This document shows positions 22,388 to 34,145 of a stretch of 64,000 nucleotides of DNA, in pieces. The stretch lies in NCBI RefSeq assembly GCF_000004195.4, contig NC_030680.2, positions 151,730,975-151,794,974 of the forward strand, written 5' to 3'. Position numbers and translations under genes: made by a program. The stretch is from Xenopus tropicalis. Its lineage: Eukaryota; Chordata; Amphibia; Anura; Pipidae. The stretch's first letter is position 1; each line of letters opens with the position of its first letter. The notes beneath the pieces are model-generated. The model worked only from the letters and a program-made list of their open reading frames with translations. It was not told the origin of the DNA and ran no database searches.

Positions 22388-22532
22388 CTGTAGCTCCTGG
22401 CTTAGTCCCTCGGTGCCGCCCCTTGTGCTCCTATTGGACAGGATGAGAGTTGCTCCGGGCCCCCAGGCTGCTCCGGGGTTGGTGCCGTTATCCTAATTAG
22501 GTCTCTATTGGGCACAGTGATTAAGCGCTTAA
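22388..22532. other. non-repetitive sequence just 3' of the barx1 stop
   Basis: Probable proximal 3' UTR of barx1 on the minus strand. Confidence 0.4.
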
Positions 22533-22697
22533 TTACTCCTCCTGATTCACCTCCGAGGGTGAGTGGAGACTCTCTGTCAGCTTTTCTGCCTCCTTTGCCC
22601 TCTCCTGCTCGGTCAGCTGCTCGCTGCTGGGAATGGAGTTCTTTTTGGGGCGCCCTTTGGGTTTTGTGGGGGATTCCAGGCCTCCGCCCTGCAATAC
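22533..22697 (-). CDS. barx1: barx1 coding exon 4 (C-terminal tail)
   Basis: Encodes residues 199-252 and the TAA stop at 22535-22533. It starts in phase 0 after GCTAAGCAG. V199 is the last homeodomain residue. The tail has [20 protein letters not shown], characteristic of BARX1, whose GRPKK resembles a nuclear-localisation or minor-groove contact patch, and then a Glu-rich end ([15 protein letters not shown]). No frame damage is seen. Confidence 0.97.
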   Translation of the reverse strand, partial: VLQGGGLESPTKPKGRPKKNSIPSSEQLTEQERAKEAEKLTESLHSPSEVNQEE

Positions 22698-23987
22698 CTG
22701 CTTAGCAAAATACACAGAACGTCAGGCAAATAATATCCCTCATGGAAACAACAGAGATAAACAGAGAAGCGACAGAGACTTGGGGGGCACCCAATCCACT
22801 ATTTAGGGAATCCGGCCAAACCCCCAAATCCTTTGGGAATGATCAGCCGAATACCGAACCGAAGCTGAATCCTAATTTGTGTGTGTTAAAGGTATGCAAG
22901 GGTTAAAGGCAACAAGAAAATTTAAACTTTTTTGTTTATGTGACAAAAAGTCATGTGATATTAAGGATTCGGATTTGGTTCGGCCAGAGGCAGGGATTGG
23001 GCCCAATCGGAATCCTTCAGCCCAATCGGAATCCTTCAGCCCAATCGGAATCCTTCAGCCCAATCGGAATCCTGCTGAAAACGGCCCAATCCCAAACTGA
23101 ATCCTGGATTCCATGCTTCCCCAATAAACACACACGAGCAGATACAAATGCCGACACACACACATATGCACAAAGTGACATTAAAGGACAAGTCAACCCA
23201 CAATATAAGACAGACGCCGCTTCTAATAACAATTATATTCTGGCTTGACTTGTCCCTTAATGACATTATAATTTTACACCCCCATATACACAAACACACA
23301 ATGACACACACACACTAATACACACACACACACACACAGTAACACACACACACATATATATATATACTAATACACACACATATATACTAATACACACACT
23401 AACACTAATACACACACACACAAATACACACACACAAATACACACACACTAATACACACACACATATATATATATACTAATACACACACACAGTAACACA
23501 CACACACACAGTAATACACACACACATATATTTATACTAATACACACACACAGTAATACACACACATATATATATATATACTAATACACACACACATATT
23601 TACTAATACACACACATATATACTAATACACACACTAACACTAATACACACACACAAATACACACACACTAATACACACACACACACTAATACACACACA
23701 TATATATACTAATACACACACACACACAGTAACACACACACACACACAGTAATACACACACACATATATACTAATACACACACACATACACTAATACACA
23801 CACACATATATACTAATACACACACTAACACTAATACACACACACACACAAATACACACACACTAATACACACACACACATATATATATACACTAATACA
23901 CACACACACACAGACACACACACACACATATATATATATACTAATACACACACACACTAATACACACACATATATATATATACTAAT

Positions 23988-24030
<43 letters not shown>

Positions 24031-24279
24031 CTAATACACACACACACACACACTAATACACACATATATATATATATACTAATACACACACACTAATACA
24101 CACACACATATATATATACTAATACACACACACACACACACAGTAACACACACACAGTAACACACACACACACTAATACACACACATATATATATATACT
24201 AATACACACACACACAGTAACACACACACAGTAACACACACACACACACACACTAATACACACACACATATATACTAAT

Positions 24280-24310
<31 letters not shown>

Positions 24311-24521
24311 CACTAATACACACACAGACACACACACATATATATATATACTAATACACACACACACACTAATACACACACATATATATATATATACTAA
24401 TACAAACACACACACACAGTAACACACACACAGTAACACACACACACTAATACACACACATATATATACTAATACACACACTAACACTAATACACACACA
24501 CACTAATACACACACACTAAT

Positions 24522-24554
<33 letters not shown>

Positions 24555-24691
24555 CACTAATACACACACAGACACACACACAGACACACACACACACACA
24601 TATATATATACTAATACACACACACACACTAATACACACACATATATATATATATACTAATACACACACACACTAATACACACACACTAAT

Positions 24692-24724
<33 letters not shown>

Positions 24725-27700
24725 CACTAATACACACACAGACACACACACAGACACACACACACACACATATATATATACTAATACACACACACACACT
24801 AATACACACACATATATATATATATACTAATACACACACACACATATAAGAGAAGACACAGTCCCTGCTGGACCGTTGGAACCAGGTAAAAATCACTTAC
24901 TATTTTCTTCCATTTCATCCTGCGGTTCTGGTACCAGGTTTTCACCTGCAGCTGGCTGAGGCCCAGGGATTCCGCCAGGTCTATCCTGTAAGACAATATT
25001 CCTGGTTAGGCCCCCGACCAACTGCAACTAGAGGCAAAATGATCAGACTTTTCCATCAGCCCATGGCCAGTGTGTAAGCGGCTAAACACCCGGATCTACT
25101 GGGGATTTCTGTTCCCTCTTATGCCTCATATTCTGCCATCTCTGCATTTGGGTTTCTCCATTGTTTTAGGGCCCCAGACTCAGATTTTTAGTGCTAAAGT
25201 CAAGGAAAAAAAAAGTTTTACTCTGCATCCAAACGGCCTAAAATCCCACAATTTGTTTCAGATTTTTGATGCTGTTTTTTGTGCGACAATTCAGAAAAGC
25301 CGCACTTTCTGCCACTTTTTCCCACATGGACTTTTTCATTTCGTATTTTTTAGTAAATGTCAGACATTCGTGGAAATGAGTTCAGGTGAATTTTTAAAAA
25401 TAAAAAAAAGAGAAATGTTAGCATTTTAGTTAATCTGCCCCTTCATGCACCATTTTAATGGCTTTGTAGGAAGACCCCTTATAGGAGGCCTGGGGACCTC
25501 TAGGCCCAATGGGTGAACACTGATTGGCTGTATCCATGCGCCCCACGCCCGATCATACAAGTCACATGAAGGGACTTCTAATTGTTCCAGTTTTTGCATT
25601 ATCCAATGGCAGATATTATTAGCTTTATGTGAAAAAATATATATTTTCCTGCCTGGTTGGGGGAGTTTATTGGCAATATTGGAATTATTAGCCACACCTA
25701 CAAATCAATAAAACAGACCCGTTCACAATTTAGATTAATCCACCAACCACGGACATTCTGATCCAGCTAGAGGTGGCCATACACAATAAGATCCATGCCA
25801 AACGAGCGGATCTTCTCCTGATATTCACACCTAAGGTGGGCGATATTGATTAGATTCAACTGTTTGCCCGTAGGGCCAAACGACTGAATGTACCAGTGGG
25901 CATACGTGCCGTCGGACCCAGGACCGCAACAATGATCCAATGGAAAATCAAACCTGCCCCACGGAGATCTGTCCAATTTATGCCAAATACTGGTCAGGTA
26001 GGCCCGTCGGGGGGCAGATATGCTACAGAATCGGTCTGAAGGACCCAAATTGGTAGCTAAAATCTGCCGTGTATGGGCGCCTTATCAATGGATCCCAATG
26101 GCGAGGGGAAAGGAATTCTATTGGCTACCAGAGCTGCTATAATAAAGCATGGAGGCTTCTGGAGGTTACTCAGCGGCCGCCTTTCCCACCGCTATTAAAA
26201 AAAGTTAAAAAATTCAAAGTGAAGCTGATTGTGAGGGAAGTGTTAGCGAGCTGGCAATATCCTAAGCCCATTTGGGCCACATTTTTTATTTTAGGTGATT
26301 TATTTTTACAATTTTTTCCCTTTTCTGTTCCGCCTTGAAAGCGTTATTCCGTTTACAGGTCGCTTTGCCCAGGCCATACGGTCCTATAGGAACATTAGAG
26401 AGGAAAGTGATAAAGTTGGACGGAGAGGCATCATTCTCCCTGCTCTCTAACTGCCTCTCCAGCACCATAAACACTTGCCCTGGCATTATACCCGCGTTAT
26501 GTATGTTTCATTCATAAAGTGCCGGCACTAACAGTGCCCGGGGGGGATATTGACTTGGAACCCAGCACTGTGGCAATAATGAGATTAAACTAGGATGGAA
26601 TGTATCCGATGTATAAATGAACAGAATATTCCATAGTTGGGTCTAGTAAGAATCCTTAGTGATGAGAGCTGGGGGTGTTAGTTATAGCCCTAAGGGGTGA
26701 GTCAAGGCAAATGCACCAACCTGTCGGGGGTGGAGAGGTATTTCTGCTTCTCAAACCGCTTTTCCAGCCCCATCAGTTGAAGTTCAGTGAAAACCGTCCG
26801 ACTTCTCCTTCCCTTCTTGGCTTTACTGCCCCCCTGCTCCGACACGCTGGATTCCAACTTGCCCCGCAGGTGAAGCTCCAAGGGCAGGTGATGGGGTGTT
26901 CCTGGGCCCCCCTGGAGCCCAGAGCCGGCAGCAAGCAATGCGGAACTAATGGGGGAGCCCAAGGCCGGGCAGGATAACGGGCTCAGGGGGAACTTGAAAA
27001 CCGACGCTTGTTCTGCCTTCAGTAACGCTGCAAAGAGACACGGAGACATGAGTGGGACCCCCATATGGGCACTTACCTACAGCTGGGCCGGGGGGGGACA
27101 TAGCAAGCACTCTGACCCAGGAATTCTACTGCATTTCTTTAATACAGGTATAGGACCTGTTATCCAGAATGCTCGGAACTTGAAGCTTTCCGGATAAGGG
27201 GTCTATCGGTAATTTGGATCTTCATACCTTAAGTCTACTAAAAAGTCATTTAAACATCATTTAAACCCAACAGGATTGTTTTGCCTCCAATAAGGGGTAA
27301 TTATATCTTAGTTGGGATCAAGTACAGGTACTGTTTTATTATTACAGAGAAAAGGGAATCATTTAACCATTAAATAAACCCAATAGGGCTGTTCTGCCCC
27401 AATAAGGGGTAATTATATCTTAGTTGGGATCAAGTACAGGTACTGTTTTATTATTACAGAGAAAAGGGAATCATTTAACCATTAAATAAACCCAATAGGG
27501 CTGTTCTGCCCCCAATAAGGGGTAATTATATCTTAGTTGGGATCAAGTACAGGTACTGTTTTATTATTACAGAGAAAAGGGAATCATTTAACCATTAAAT
27601 AAACCCAATAGGGCTGTTCTGCCCCAATAAGGGGTAATTATATCTTAGTTGGGATCAAGTACAGGTACTGTTTTATTATTACAGAGAAAAGGGAAATAAT

Positions 27701-29769
27701 TTTTAAAAATGAGAATTATTTGCTTATAATGGAGTCTATGGGAGATGACCTTTCCGTAATTCGCAACTTTCTGGATAACGGATTTCTGTATAAGGGATCC
27801 TATACTTTTCTTTATTAAAAATGTATTTCAGTATAATTCACCTCTTTCATTTAAGAAGAAATAGCCGTACATTAGACCATCAGAGGCAGTTATACAGTTA
27901 CAGGGGCAGTTATACAGTTACGGGGGCAGTTATACAGTTACAGGGGCAGTTATACGGTTACAGGGGCAGTTATACAGTTACAGGGGCAGTTATACAGTTA
28001 CAGGGGCAGTTATACAGTTACAGGGGCAGTTATACAGTTACAGGGGCAGTTATACGGTTACAGGGGCAGTTATACAGTTACAGGGGCAGTTATACGGTTA
28101 CAGGGGCAGTTATACAGTTACAGGGGCAGTTATACAGTTACAGGGGCAGTTATACAGTTACAGGGGCAGTTATACAGTTACAGGGGCAGTTATACGGTTA
28201 CAGGGGCAGTTATACAGTTACAGGGGCAGTTATACAGTTACAGGGGCAGTTATACGGTTACAGGGGCAGTTATACAGTTACGGGGGCAGTTATACAGTTA
28301 CAGGGGCAGTTATACGGTTACAGGGGCAGTTATACAGTTACAGGGGCAGTTATACAGTTGCAGGGGCAGTTATAAAGTTACGGGGGCAGTTATACAGTTG
28401 CAGGGGCAGTTATACAGTTACGGGGGCAGTTATACAGTTACAGGGGCAGTTATACAGTTGCAGGGGCAGTTATACAGTTACAGGGGCAGTTATACGGTTA
28501 CAGGGGGTCACAGCACAAGTATCTATTGATCCTATTGATCCTGAATGTTCTGTTTTAGTTACAGATTCCCTTTTATTCCAACTTCCCATATAGATTCTCC
28601 TGAACACAGACCCTGGGGGACCCCCCCCACACCCTCTGGGGACCCCCCCAACCCCGAGGAACGGCTCCCACTAATTCTCCCATGCAATGAAGTTTATCCA
28701 CCTCGAAATACAGAGTCGGAATCCTCAAGCAAAGTCTGAGAATAATAAACGTTATCGTCCCATCGCTGTCGGGTTCCGCCGACGTTTCATTTTAGCAAAA
28801 GTAAATGTTTAAACTACTGACATTTTAATTCGCTCTGAATGGATTGTGTGTAAATTACATCCCCAAATCATGTGGAATCATTTATTCCCTATTCCGCCGC
28901 GTTTCCCTGCCGCTCCGCTCCCCTTAGCGCTTGATTTATGGACTATTGGGCCGGTTCTACTAACTGTCACCCTGCGGAACAGCAAGAAACAGCCAAGAAT
29001 CCAGCTAAATCCCAGAAAACATTTACACAATTATTTTAGTTTTAGGATTTACTTCTAACGTGAGGTTTATTTGTCCTTTAAACCAGGATCATTTTATGTC
29101 AGAAAAGCAGAAATAAAACCGATTTAAAAAAAAGCATCAAACCCGGGAAACATTTACGTGAAACTTCCGAGTTTTATTGTTTATTTTACGTAAAATCCAT
29201 TATTTCTACGGTCGTTCTGCCGTCCCTGCTCCTAAAGGGGAACTTAAGGGTTAAATCGCCGCTTCATTTGCGACAGTTAAAACAGGAAATTAGGAAAATT
29301 GTCAAGAGAAGTCGTTTAAACCTTCTGAAAAGGAAACAAGTAACGGGGCCGTTTGGTCGGATTATATAATATATAAACATATATTTTTGCCCCAGAACTA
29401 TTAAGAAATGAAAACAAAATGTTAAGGAGATTTTTACACTAAATTGTAATGAAATAAATGTTTTCCCTGTTTAAATTCAGTTGCGAAAAGGTTCGTTATT
29501 AAGTGTAAATGGCACTCCGGGCACAGTAGCGCTGTATATACAATATATTACCCTATCTATAAATACACAGGAGATTTTTCCATTAATACATTATCTGTCG
29601 TTTTTTTCTAAAGAGGAAAAAAAAAATCAAGTTTAAAAATATTTTTGTGTCTGAATTTCATAAGTTCATTTATTGATTTCTTTGCTTTTTGTTGTTTCTA
29701 AGTATTTTTTCTCCTTTCCAGGTTGTTATTTGATTAGAATTTATTTCTGGCAAATAATTACTTAAGGGT

Positions 29770-29805
<36 letters not shown>

Positions 29806-32800
29806 GGCTTAAGGGTTATTTTCTAGAACTGGGCGCTATTATAGGGTCAAAGGAACATATTTTGAGATCTTAAAAAGAAAGTAGCGAGAGTTAAAGTGAC
29901 TTCAGTTAAGGCGGAACATTAAGGTGGCACTTACTTATTGATTTTCTTCTTCTGCAAGATTCTCAACATTATTGTATATATACAGGTATGGGATCTGTTA
30001 TCTGGAACGCTCCAAATTACAGGAAGGCCGTCTCCTATAGACTCCATTTTAAGCAAATAATTCAAGTTTTTAAAAATGATTTCGATATACTCTGTAATAA
30101 TAAAACAGTACCTGTACTTGATCCCAACTAAGATATAATTACCCCTTATTGGGGCAGAACAGCCCTATTGGGTTTATTTAATGGTTAAATGATTCCCTTT
30201 TCTCTGTAATAATAAAACAGTACCTGTACTTGATCCCAACTAAGATATAATTACCCCTTATTGGGGCAGAACAGCCCTATTGGGTTTATTTAATGGTTAA
30301 ATGATTCCCTTTTCTCTGTAATAATAAAACAGTACCTGTACTTGATCCCAACTAAGATATAATTACCCCTTATTGGGGCAGAACAGCCCTATTGGGTTTA
30401 TTTAATGGTTAAATGATTCCCTTTTCTCTGTAATAATAAAACAGTACCTGTACTTGATCCCAACTAAGATATAATTACCCCTTATTGGGGCAGAACAGCC
30501 CTATTGGGTTTATTTCATGGTTAAATGATTCCCTTTTCTCTGTAATAATAAAACAGTACCTGTACTTGATCCCAACTAAGATATAATTACCCCTTATTGG
30601 GGGCAGAACAGCCCTATTGGGTTTATTTCATGGTTAAATAATTTTTTTAGTAGATTTAAGGTATGGCGATCCAAATTATAGAAAGATCTCCAATCTGGAA
30701 GACCCCAGGTTGCGAGCATTCTGGATAATAGATCCTATACCTGTATATTGTATATATACAAAAATATTGATTTATTTTATTTATTAATAGATAAAAATGA
30801 TTATAGGATTTTAGAGATATTTCTAAGTCCTTTATCAGTGTAATTTTAGTTATATTGAATTATTAAATACACTAATATACAAGTGTTTTCTTGTTATTAT
30901 TAACAGTTATATTATATACACACTTTCAATTAAGTTATATTTTGCAGGCAGATTTTTTTTCTGTTTTTACATAATAACGTTTTACAGGTAACAATTAAAA
31001 AAAATTAAAGAACTAATTTAGTTATTACATTTGAACACAATGTCAGTTTTATAAAGGAATATCTTGGGAATGATAGTAATAACGCTACTGGACAATTAAG
31101 GGTGGAAATTGAGCCGGTGTTTGAGCAGTAAATGCAGGCTTTGTGCGAGTGATGGGGGTAATTATATCAGCGCTGGGTTCTAACTTGCCTTTAATCTGCT
31201 GCATGACTCACGTTATTTATCCGCCGTACGGAGCTACAATAACAGCAATTTAAACACTAACGCTAATGAGGCAGCGACATGAAACGCTAATAACCCGACA
31301 GAAATAACCGCTTCATTTTATTTATTGACTCTAATGAGCAAATAAGTGATTCAATATGAATTAAAACTATGAATTCACATTGATTGAATGCAAACGAACA
31401 GCTATTCGGATTATAACGATCATTATTATCCCCGTCGCTCGTTATATCTGGAAATACGTGGCGGCCGCTGATTCGGGAGACGGATCCTGCGCGGTTTTGC
31501 CGTTACGCAAGCGAAGGAAGAAATAAAACAGGAAAAGGTAAAGATTAAAAATCAACAGAATCCGGCAGAGACGGAGTCGAAACGTTGTTTTAGCTTTTTG
31601 TAACACTAACGAACGACTTTCTATTATTTAAATCTAAAGTAAAAACGAAGGACGTCCAACCCTACGTAATATAGTAATTACTAACGATAACGATAACGAA
31701 TGCCTTCAGAGAAATAGAATTAAACGGAAGACGGGGGAGAAATGATTATTTGTCCCTGAATTTATTCCAGGAAATATCCGGATACAATAATAATTGAAAC
31801 GTTTGCCTCCCTAAATCCTTTTATAGGGGAATTATGTGACATTTTTGGTATTCAGTGTATAATTTATAGCTGTATAATCTCCTCCCTAAATGATTATACC
31901 CCACGGTGGGGCAACTTTCTGCCCGGAGGTGCCTGGGATTTTATGTTTGTGGATATAAATGTTCAGGAAGCGAAAGGCTGGGAAATAATAAAGCGAGTTC
32001 ATATTTTATAGGAATTGGCAGGTTTGTGAAATACGTGATACAGATTTATAGCTCTTTGCACTAATGTCTTTATATTTATTATTTCATTCTTAGAAAAAAA
32101 TAACTGGGTATCCGAGGGAATTCTTATTCCCTATATATATTGTATCACTATTACTGCGCTGGATATTTGACAAAGGTATATAACTACAATATTATACAGA
32201 ATATCTAATGTTTTTATATAAGTGTTACAGCTATATACCGAGAATATTTACTGAATATTTGATTTTTTTATCTATATTATTACACTAGGTATTTATATAT
32301 TATATATATATTATAAAATATATATTTATACTTATGATGTTTTTTGAATTTATGCAGCCTGGTTGCTATAATGGATATTTGACAGAGATATTTACCTATT
32401 CTATATTTCAGGGTGGGTCTTGGCTAAGTTATTATACGGGGTATCATGGGTTTTCACAGAGACAGATACACAGACTGGGATGTTTGTCCTTCCCAAAGGA
32501 AGTGATAGGGGCATATTCCTCTCACCGTGGGCAGCTTCCAGACTGGGTACAGTAGGTCTGGGCATATTCATATCTCCCCTTGGTAGGGGCAGTTGCCGGC
32601 TGGGAACAGTAGGGGTACTCACCCATATCGTTTTGTTTCCAGCTGGGTACAGAAGGGTCCCCTAGTTGTGTGGCCAATGCTCAGCCATTATTGGAGGCCA
32701 AAGAGAAAGAGGTAGAGGTTTGGGGGTACGTACCTAGATGATTGTGATAAGGTCTGGCTGAGAGAAGTGCTTGCACCCCAAACTTTAGCAACTCCCCCGC

Positions 32801-32935
32801 AGGTGGAGAAGCTTTGGGGTCCTGGTGGTCGGTCAGAATCTCCTCTATCATAAAACTTCTGTAGCGGTGGGATCTGTGGTCCACAAACGCGTCATGGGCA
32901 AAATAATGGCCCCCTAAATCCAAGGGGTGCTGCAT
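22533..32935 (-). CDS. barx1: barx1 gene, four coding exons (BARX homeobox 1)
   Basis: This is the only gene supported in the window. It encodes a BarH-like homeobox transcription factor; in vertebrates BARX1 acts in the nucleus of stomach mesenchyme, craniofacial and tooth mesenchyme and joints. Joining 32935-32734, 27027-26721, 24985-24901 and 22697-22533 gives 759 nt, i.e. 252 residues plus stop, close to the 254 I recall for human. Reading order: eh1/FIL-like motif F28-L34 (likely Groucho/TLE contact); a conserved leucine-rich block at about 47-67; a Gly/Ala/Leu-rich linker; homeodomain 140-199 with R144, F147, W187, Q189 and N190; then a basic GRPKK stretch and an acidic tail. All introns are GT-AG and phases close. 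The identification rests on recognising the protein, which is very strong over the homeodomain and C-terminus. UTR limits are not defined. Confidence 0.96.
23002..23077. repeat. 19-bp direct repeat, 4 copies
   Basis: CCCAATCGGAATCCTTCAG repeated with a diverged last copy, inside barx1 intron 3. Confidence 0.85.
23181..23260. mobile_element. 80-bp T2-type MITE, TTAA ends
   Basis: TTAAAGGACAAGTCAACCCA at the left and a rightmost TGGCTTGACTTGTCCCTTAA form inverted repeats, each ending at TTAA, the expected target of T2/Kolobok MITEs. It lies in barx1 intron 3. Confidence 0.85.
23280..24848. repeat. 1.6-kb compound (CA)n/(TA)n microsatellite in barx1 intron 3
   Basis: Runs of CA and TA are joined by ACTAATACACACA units with occasional CAGTAACAC. 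Blocks of about 60-180 bp are themselves repeated. In the barx1 sense this is UG/UA-rich RNA beginning about 53 nt after the exon 3 donor. Alternating purine-pyrimidine DNA may adopt Z-form. Confidence 0.95.
24901..24985 (-). CDS. barx1: barx1 coding exon 3 (homeodomain recognition helix)
   Basis: An 85-nt exon encoding R170 (completed) to I198. It holds the turn and the DNA-recognition helix with [12 protein letters not shown]187, Q189 (homeodomain position 50), N190 (the invariant position 51 asparagine) and R192. The acceptor is TCTTACAG. The donor GTAAGTG is near-consensus and lies only about 53 nt from a 1.6-kb CA/TA microsatellite in intron 3. Confidence 0.97.
25190..25441. mobile_element. 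AT-rich MITE in barx1 intron 2
   Basis: Related to 19454-19720 (TAGTAAATGTCAGACATTCG, GTTAATCTGCCCCTT end). Non-coding. Confidence 0.55.
25442..25771. other. barx1 intron 2, non-repetitive part
   Basis: No feature was recognised. Confidence 0.4.
25772..26081. mobile_element. MITE with GGTGGCCATACAC / GTGTATGGGCGCC ends
   Basis: Imperfect inverted ends enclose about 310 bp with the GGCCCGTCGGGGGGC and ATTCGT/ATCGGTCTGAAGGACCC text of a family common in Xenopus. Located in barx1 intron 2. I am unsure of the superfamily. Confidence 0.6.
26082..26720. other. barx1 intron 2, proximal part
   Basis: Non-repetitive, no exon signal. Confidence 0.4.
26721..27027 (-). CDS. barx1: barx1 coding exon 2 (N-terminal half of homeodomain)
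   Basis: Encodes residues 68 (completed) to 169 and two bases of codon 170. The acceptor is a T-rich tract ending TTTGCAG. Residues 71-80 ([10 protein letters not shown]) match the BARX1 signature, followed by a Gly/Ala/Leu-rich linker and a Lys/Arg cluster that opens the homeodomain at residue 140. Helices 1 and 2 begin with [17 protein letters not shown] and run on to KYLSTPD. The donor GTTGGT is weak: bases +3 and +4 depart from the GTRAGT consensus, although +5 is G. Confidence 0.96.
27145..27806. mobile_element. MITE (CAGGTATAGG end) with internal 112-bp array, barx1 intron 1
   Basis: Same family and orientation as 18493-19320. About four copies of the 112-bp interior segment lie between a left end ACCTGTTATCCAGAATGCTC and a right end GGATAACGGATTTCTGTATA. 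Confidence 0.85.
27891..28507. repeat. 20-bp minisatellite (CAGGGGCAGTTATACAGTTA)n
   Basis: About 31 exact-length units with A/G variants (CGGGGG, TACGGTTA, GTTG). No length variants were seen. Located in barx1 intron 1. Confidence 0.97.
28508..29768. other. non-repetitive part of barx1 intron 1; candidate regulatory block
   Basis: About 1.25 kb almost without tandem or mobile sequence, AT-rich, with scattered CpG and TAAT-type motifs. Its freedom from repeats in such a repeat-rich window is the only argument for constraint. Confidence 0.3.
29769..29802. repeat. (ATT)n microsatellite
   Basis: Eleven ATT/TTA trinucleotides in a row. Confidence 0.95.
29983..30743. mobile_element. MITE with internal 112-bp array, reverse orientation, barx1 intron 1
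   Basis: CAGGTATGGGATCTGTTATC to GATCCTATACCTG. About five copies of the interior segment in reverse complement (TTGATCCCAACTAAGATATA, GGGGCAGAACAGCCCTATTG). Confidence 0.87.
30744..32400. other. non-repetitive part of barx1 intron 1; candidate regulatory block
   Basis: About 1.6 kb of AT-rich, largely repeat-free DNA next to exon 1. The part at 31090-31700 is richest in features expected of developmental enhancers: GCTAATGAGG, CTCTAATGAGC, TTGATTGAATGCAAAC, TTAATTAAA-like sites and preserved CpGs. Conservation is not testable here. Confidence 0.35.
32401..32733. other. barx1 intron 1 next to exon 1, weak internal repeats
   Basis: Degenerate copies of CTGGGTACAGTAGG and TTGGTAGGGGCAG-type motifs at 32530-32650. 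Otherwise unremarkable. Confidence 0.4.
32734..32935 (-). CDS. barx1: barx1 coding exon 1
   Basis: Encodes residues 1-67 plus the first base of codon 68. The ATG at 32935-32933 is chosen because the following residues (MQHPLDLGG) align with the start of known BARX1 proteins, and an A sits at -3. The open frame extends upstream, but the extra residues look unlike any BARX1 N-terminus. The exon holds [13 protein letters not shown], whose F28-M-I-E-E-I-L34 fits the eh1/FIL repressor consensus, and then [16 protein letters not shown], a second conserved block. The exon ends CTAG before the donor GTACGT. Confidence 0.95.
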
Positions 32936-33660
32936 TGTTCCAATACCAGGTACCAGGCAGATGGTGGCAGAATGGTGTCCTCCCAAGGAACCCAGCAATG
33001 GTGGCAGAGTTGCACCCTGCCAGGAACGTTTGCCGCTTGGTGCTCTCACAAGGGACTCGGTAGTGACACAAATTTGAAGTTTTGCCCCATCCGCAGGCGC
33101 CCAACAATTGCGTCAGACTGGCACCGTCCAAAAGCCCAAATAATGCCGTCAGGCTGGCACCCTGCTAGGGAGAGGGTACAGAGGCTGGCACCCTGCTAGA
33201 GAGAGGGTACAAAGGCTTCCAGGTACAGAGATCCCCTAGAGAAGAGGCTCCCATCTGCCCAGTTCAAGGCTCCCTTCCATTGTGGGCAGGGTAAGATCCA
33301 ACGTGCCAACTGTGCCACCTCAGGCGGGAGACTCCTGTTGCCTCAGCAGTTACTCGGGGCAAATAGATCCTGGATGTCTGTGCCCATTCAGGTCGAGCCG
33401 CTTCAGCTCTGCAGGAAGAATGACACAAGCCTGAAAGTTTTCCAAACTGCTGCTGAAGGCACCTCTGTCGGAGACCCCCCTCTCTCCCCGCCCAGAGCCA
33501 GGGGAAGAGCCTATGGTGGATCTCTGACCTCCACTGGGGACAGGCAAGGGAGGCTGCACCCACTGCAAGAACTCCGAGCCGCTCACTGCGGCCCCCACTC
33601 TGCACATTAGCACCCCCCCACCTAATTAGTGTGAGTGTGCAAGTCATTTGCACTGGGGGC
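32936..33660 (-). promoter_or_regulatory. barx1: barx1 5' UTR and promoter region (inferred)
   Basis: Immediately upstream of the barx1 start codon. It has no obvious TATA box in the barx1 sense and no dense CpG island. A short tandem pair at about 33151-33211 repeats GGCTGGCACCCTGCTAG with GAGAGGGTACA. The promoter assignment rests on position only. Confidence 0.35.
33622..33629. promoter_or_regulatory. palindromic homeodomain site CTAATTAG
   Basis: A symmetrical TAATTA core about 690 bp upstream of the barx1 ATG. It could bind many homeodomain proteins. Confidence 0.3.
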
Positions 33661-33669
33661 AGTCAGTAT

Positions 33670-34145
33670 GGTAACATTACACACACTTACACACTCGCAC
33701 AGTTATATGCACAGATACACACACACAGTATATATATATATACATATACATAGTTATATGCACACATACACACACACAGTATATATATATACATATACAT
33801 AGTTATATGCACAGATACACACACACACAGTATATATATATATACATAGTTATATGCACAGATACACACACACAGTATATATATATACATATACATAGTT
33901 ATATGCACACATACACACACACAGTATATATATATATATATATATATACATAGTTACAGTATATGCACAGATACACACATTCAGGGCATATATATATATA
34001 TATACTCACACTTATATGCACAGATACAGTATATATATATATATACACACACACACAGTTATATGCACAGATACACACATACAGACTATATATATATATA
34101 TATAGTATATATTTATATATATACACATTTACACACACATACAAT
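33670..34145. repeat. compound CA/TA microsatellite with TAGTTATATGCACA units
   Basis: Repeating blocks of (CA)n, CAGTATATATAT, ACATAGTTATATGCACAGAT. Similar in kind to the intron 3 array but with a different joining motif. Confidence 0.93.

Larger units (their letters stand above)
21062..22532 (-). other. barx1: putative barx1 3' UTR region
   Basis: Sequence downstream of the barx1 stop. The part at 21062-21660 is mostly non-repetitive and AT-rich on the sense strand, as 3' UTR ends often are. A 31-40-bp minisatellite (21729-22387) sits between it and the stop. The extent is inferred only from candidate poly(A) signals; the real 3' UTR may end before the array. Confidence 0.3.

Noticed and set aside
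23280..24848. Many short minus-strand frames in the CA/TA tract
   Set aside because: Cys-Val/Ile-Tyr peptides are translations of a dinucleotide repeat.
32936..33049. Extended N-terminus of barx1 from an upstream in-frame ATG
   Set aside because: Added residues show no similarity to BARX1 proteins; the downstream ATG aligns with the known start and has A at -3.
33264..33653. Open frames on both strands upstream of barx1
   Set aside because: No family resemblance; position fits promoter/5' UTR DNA instead.
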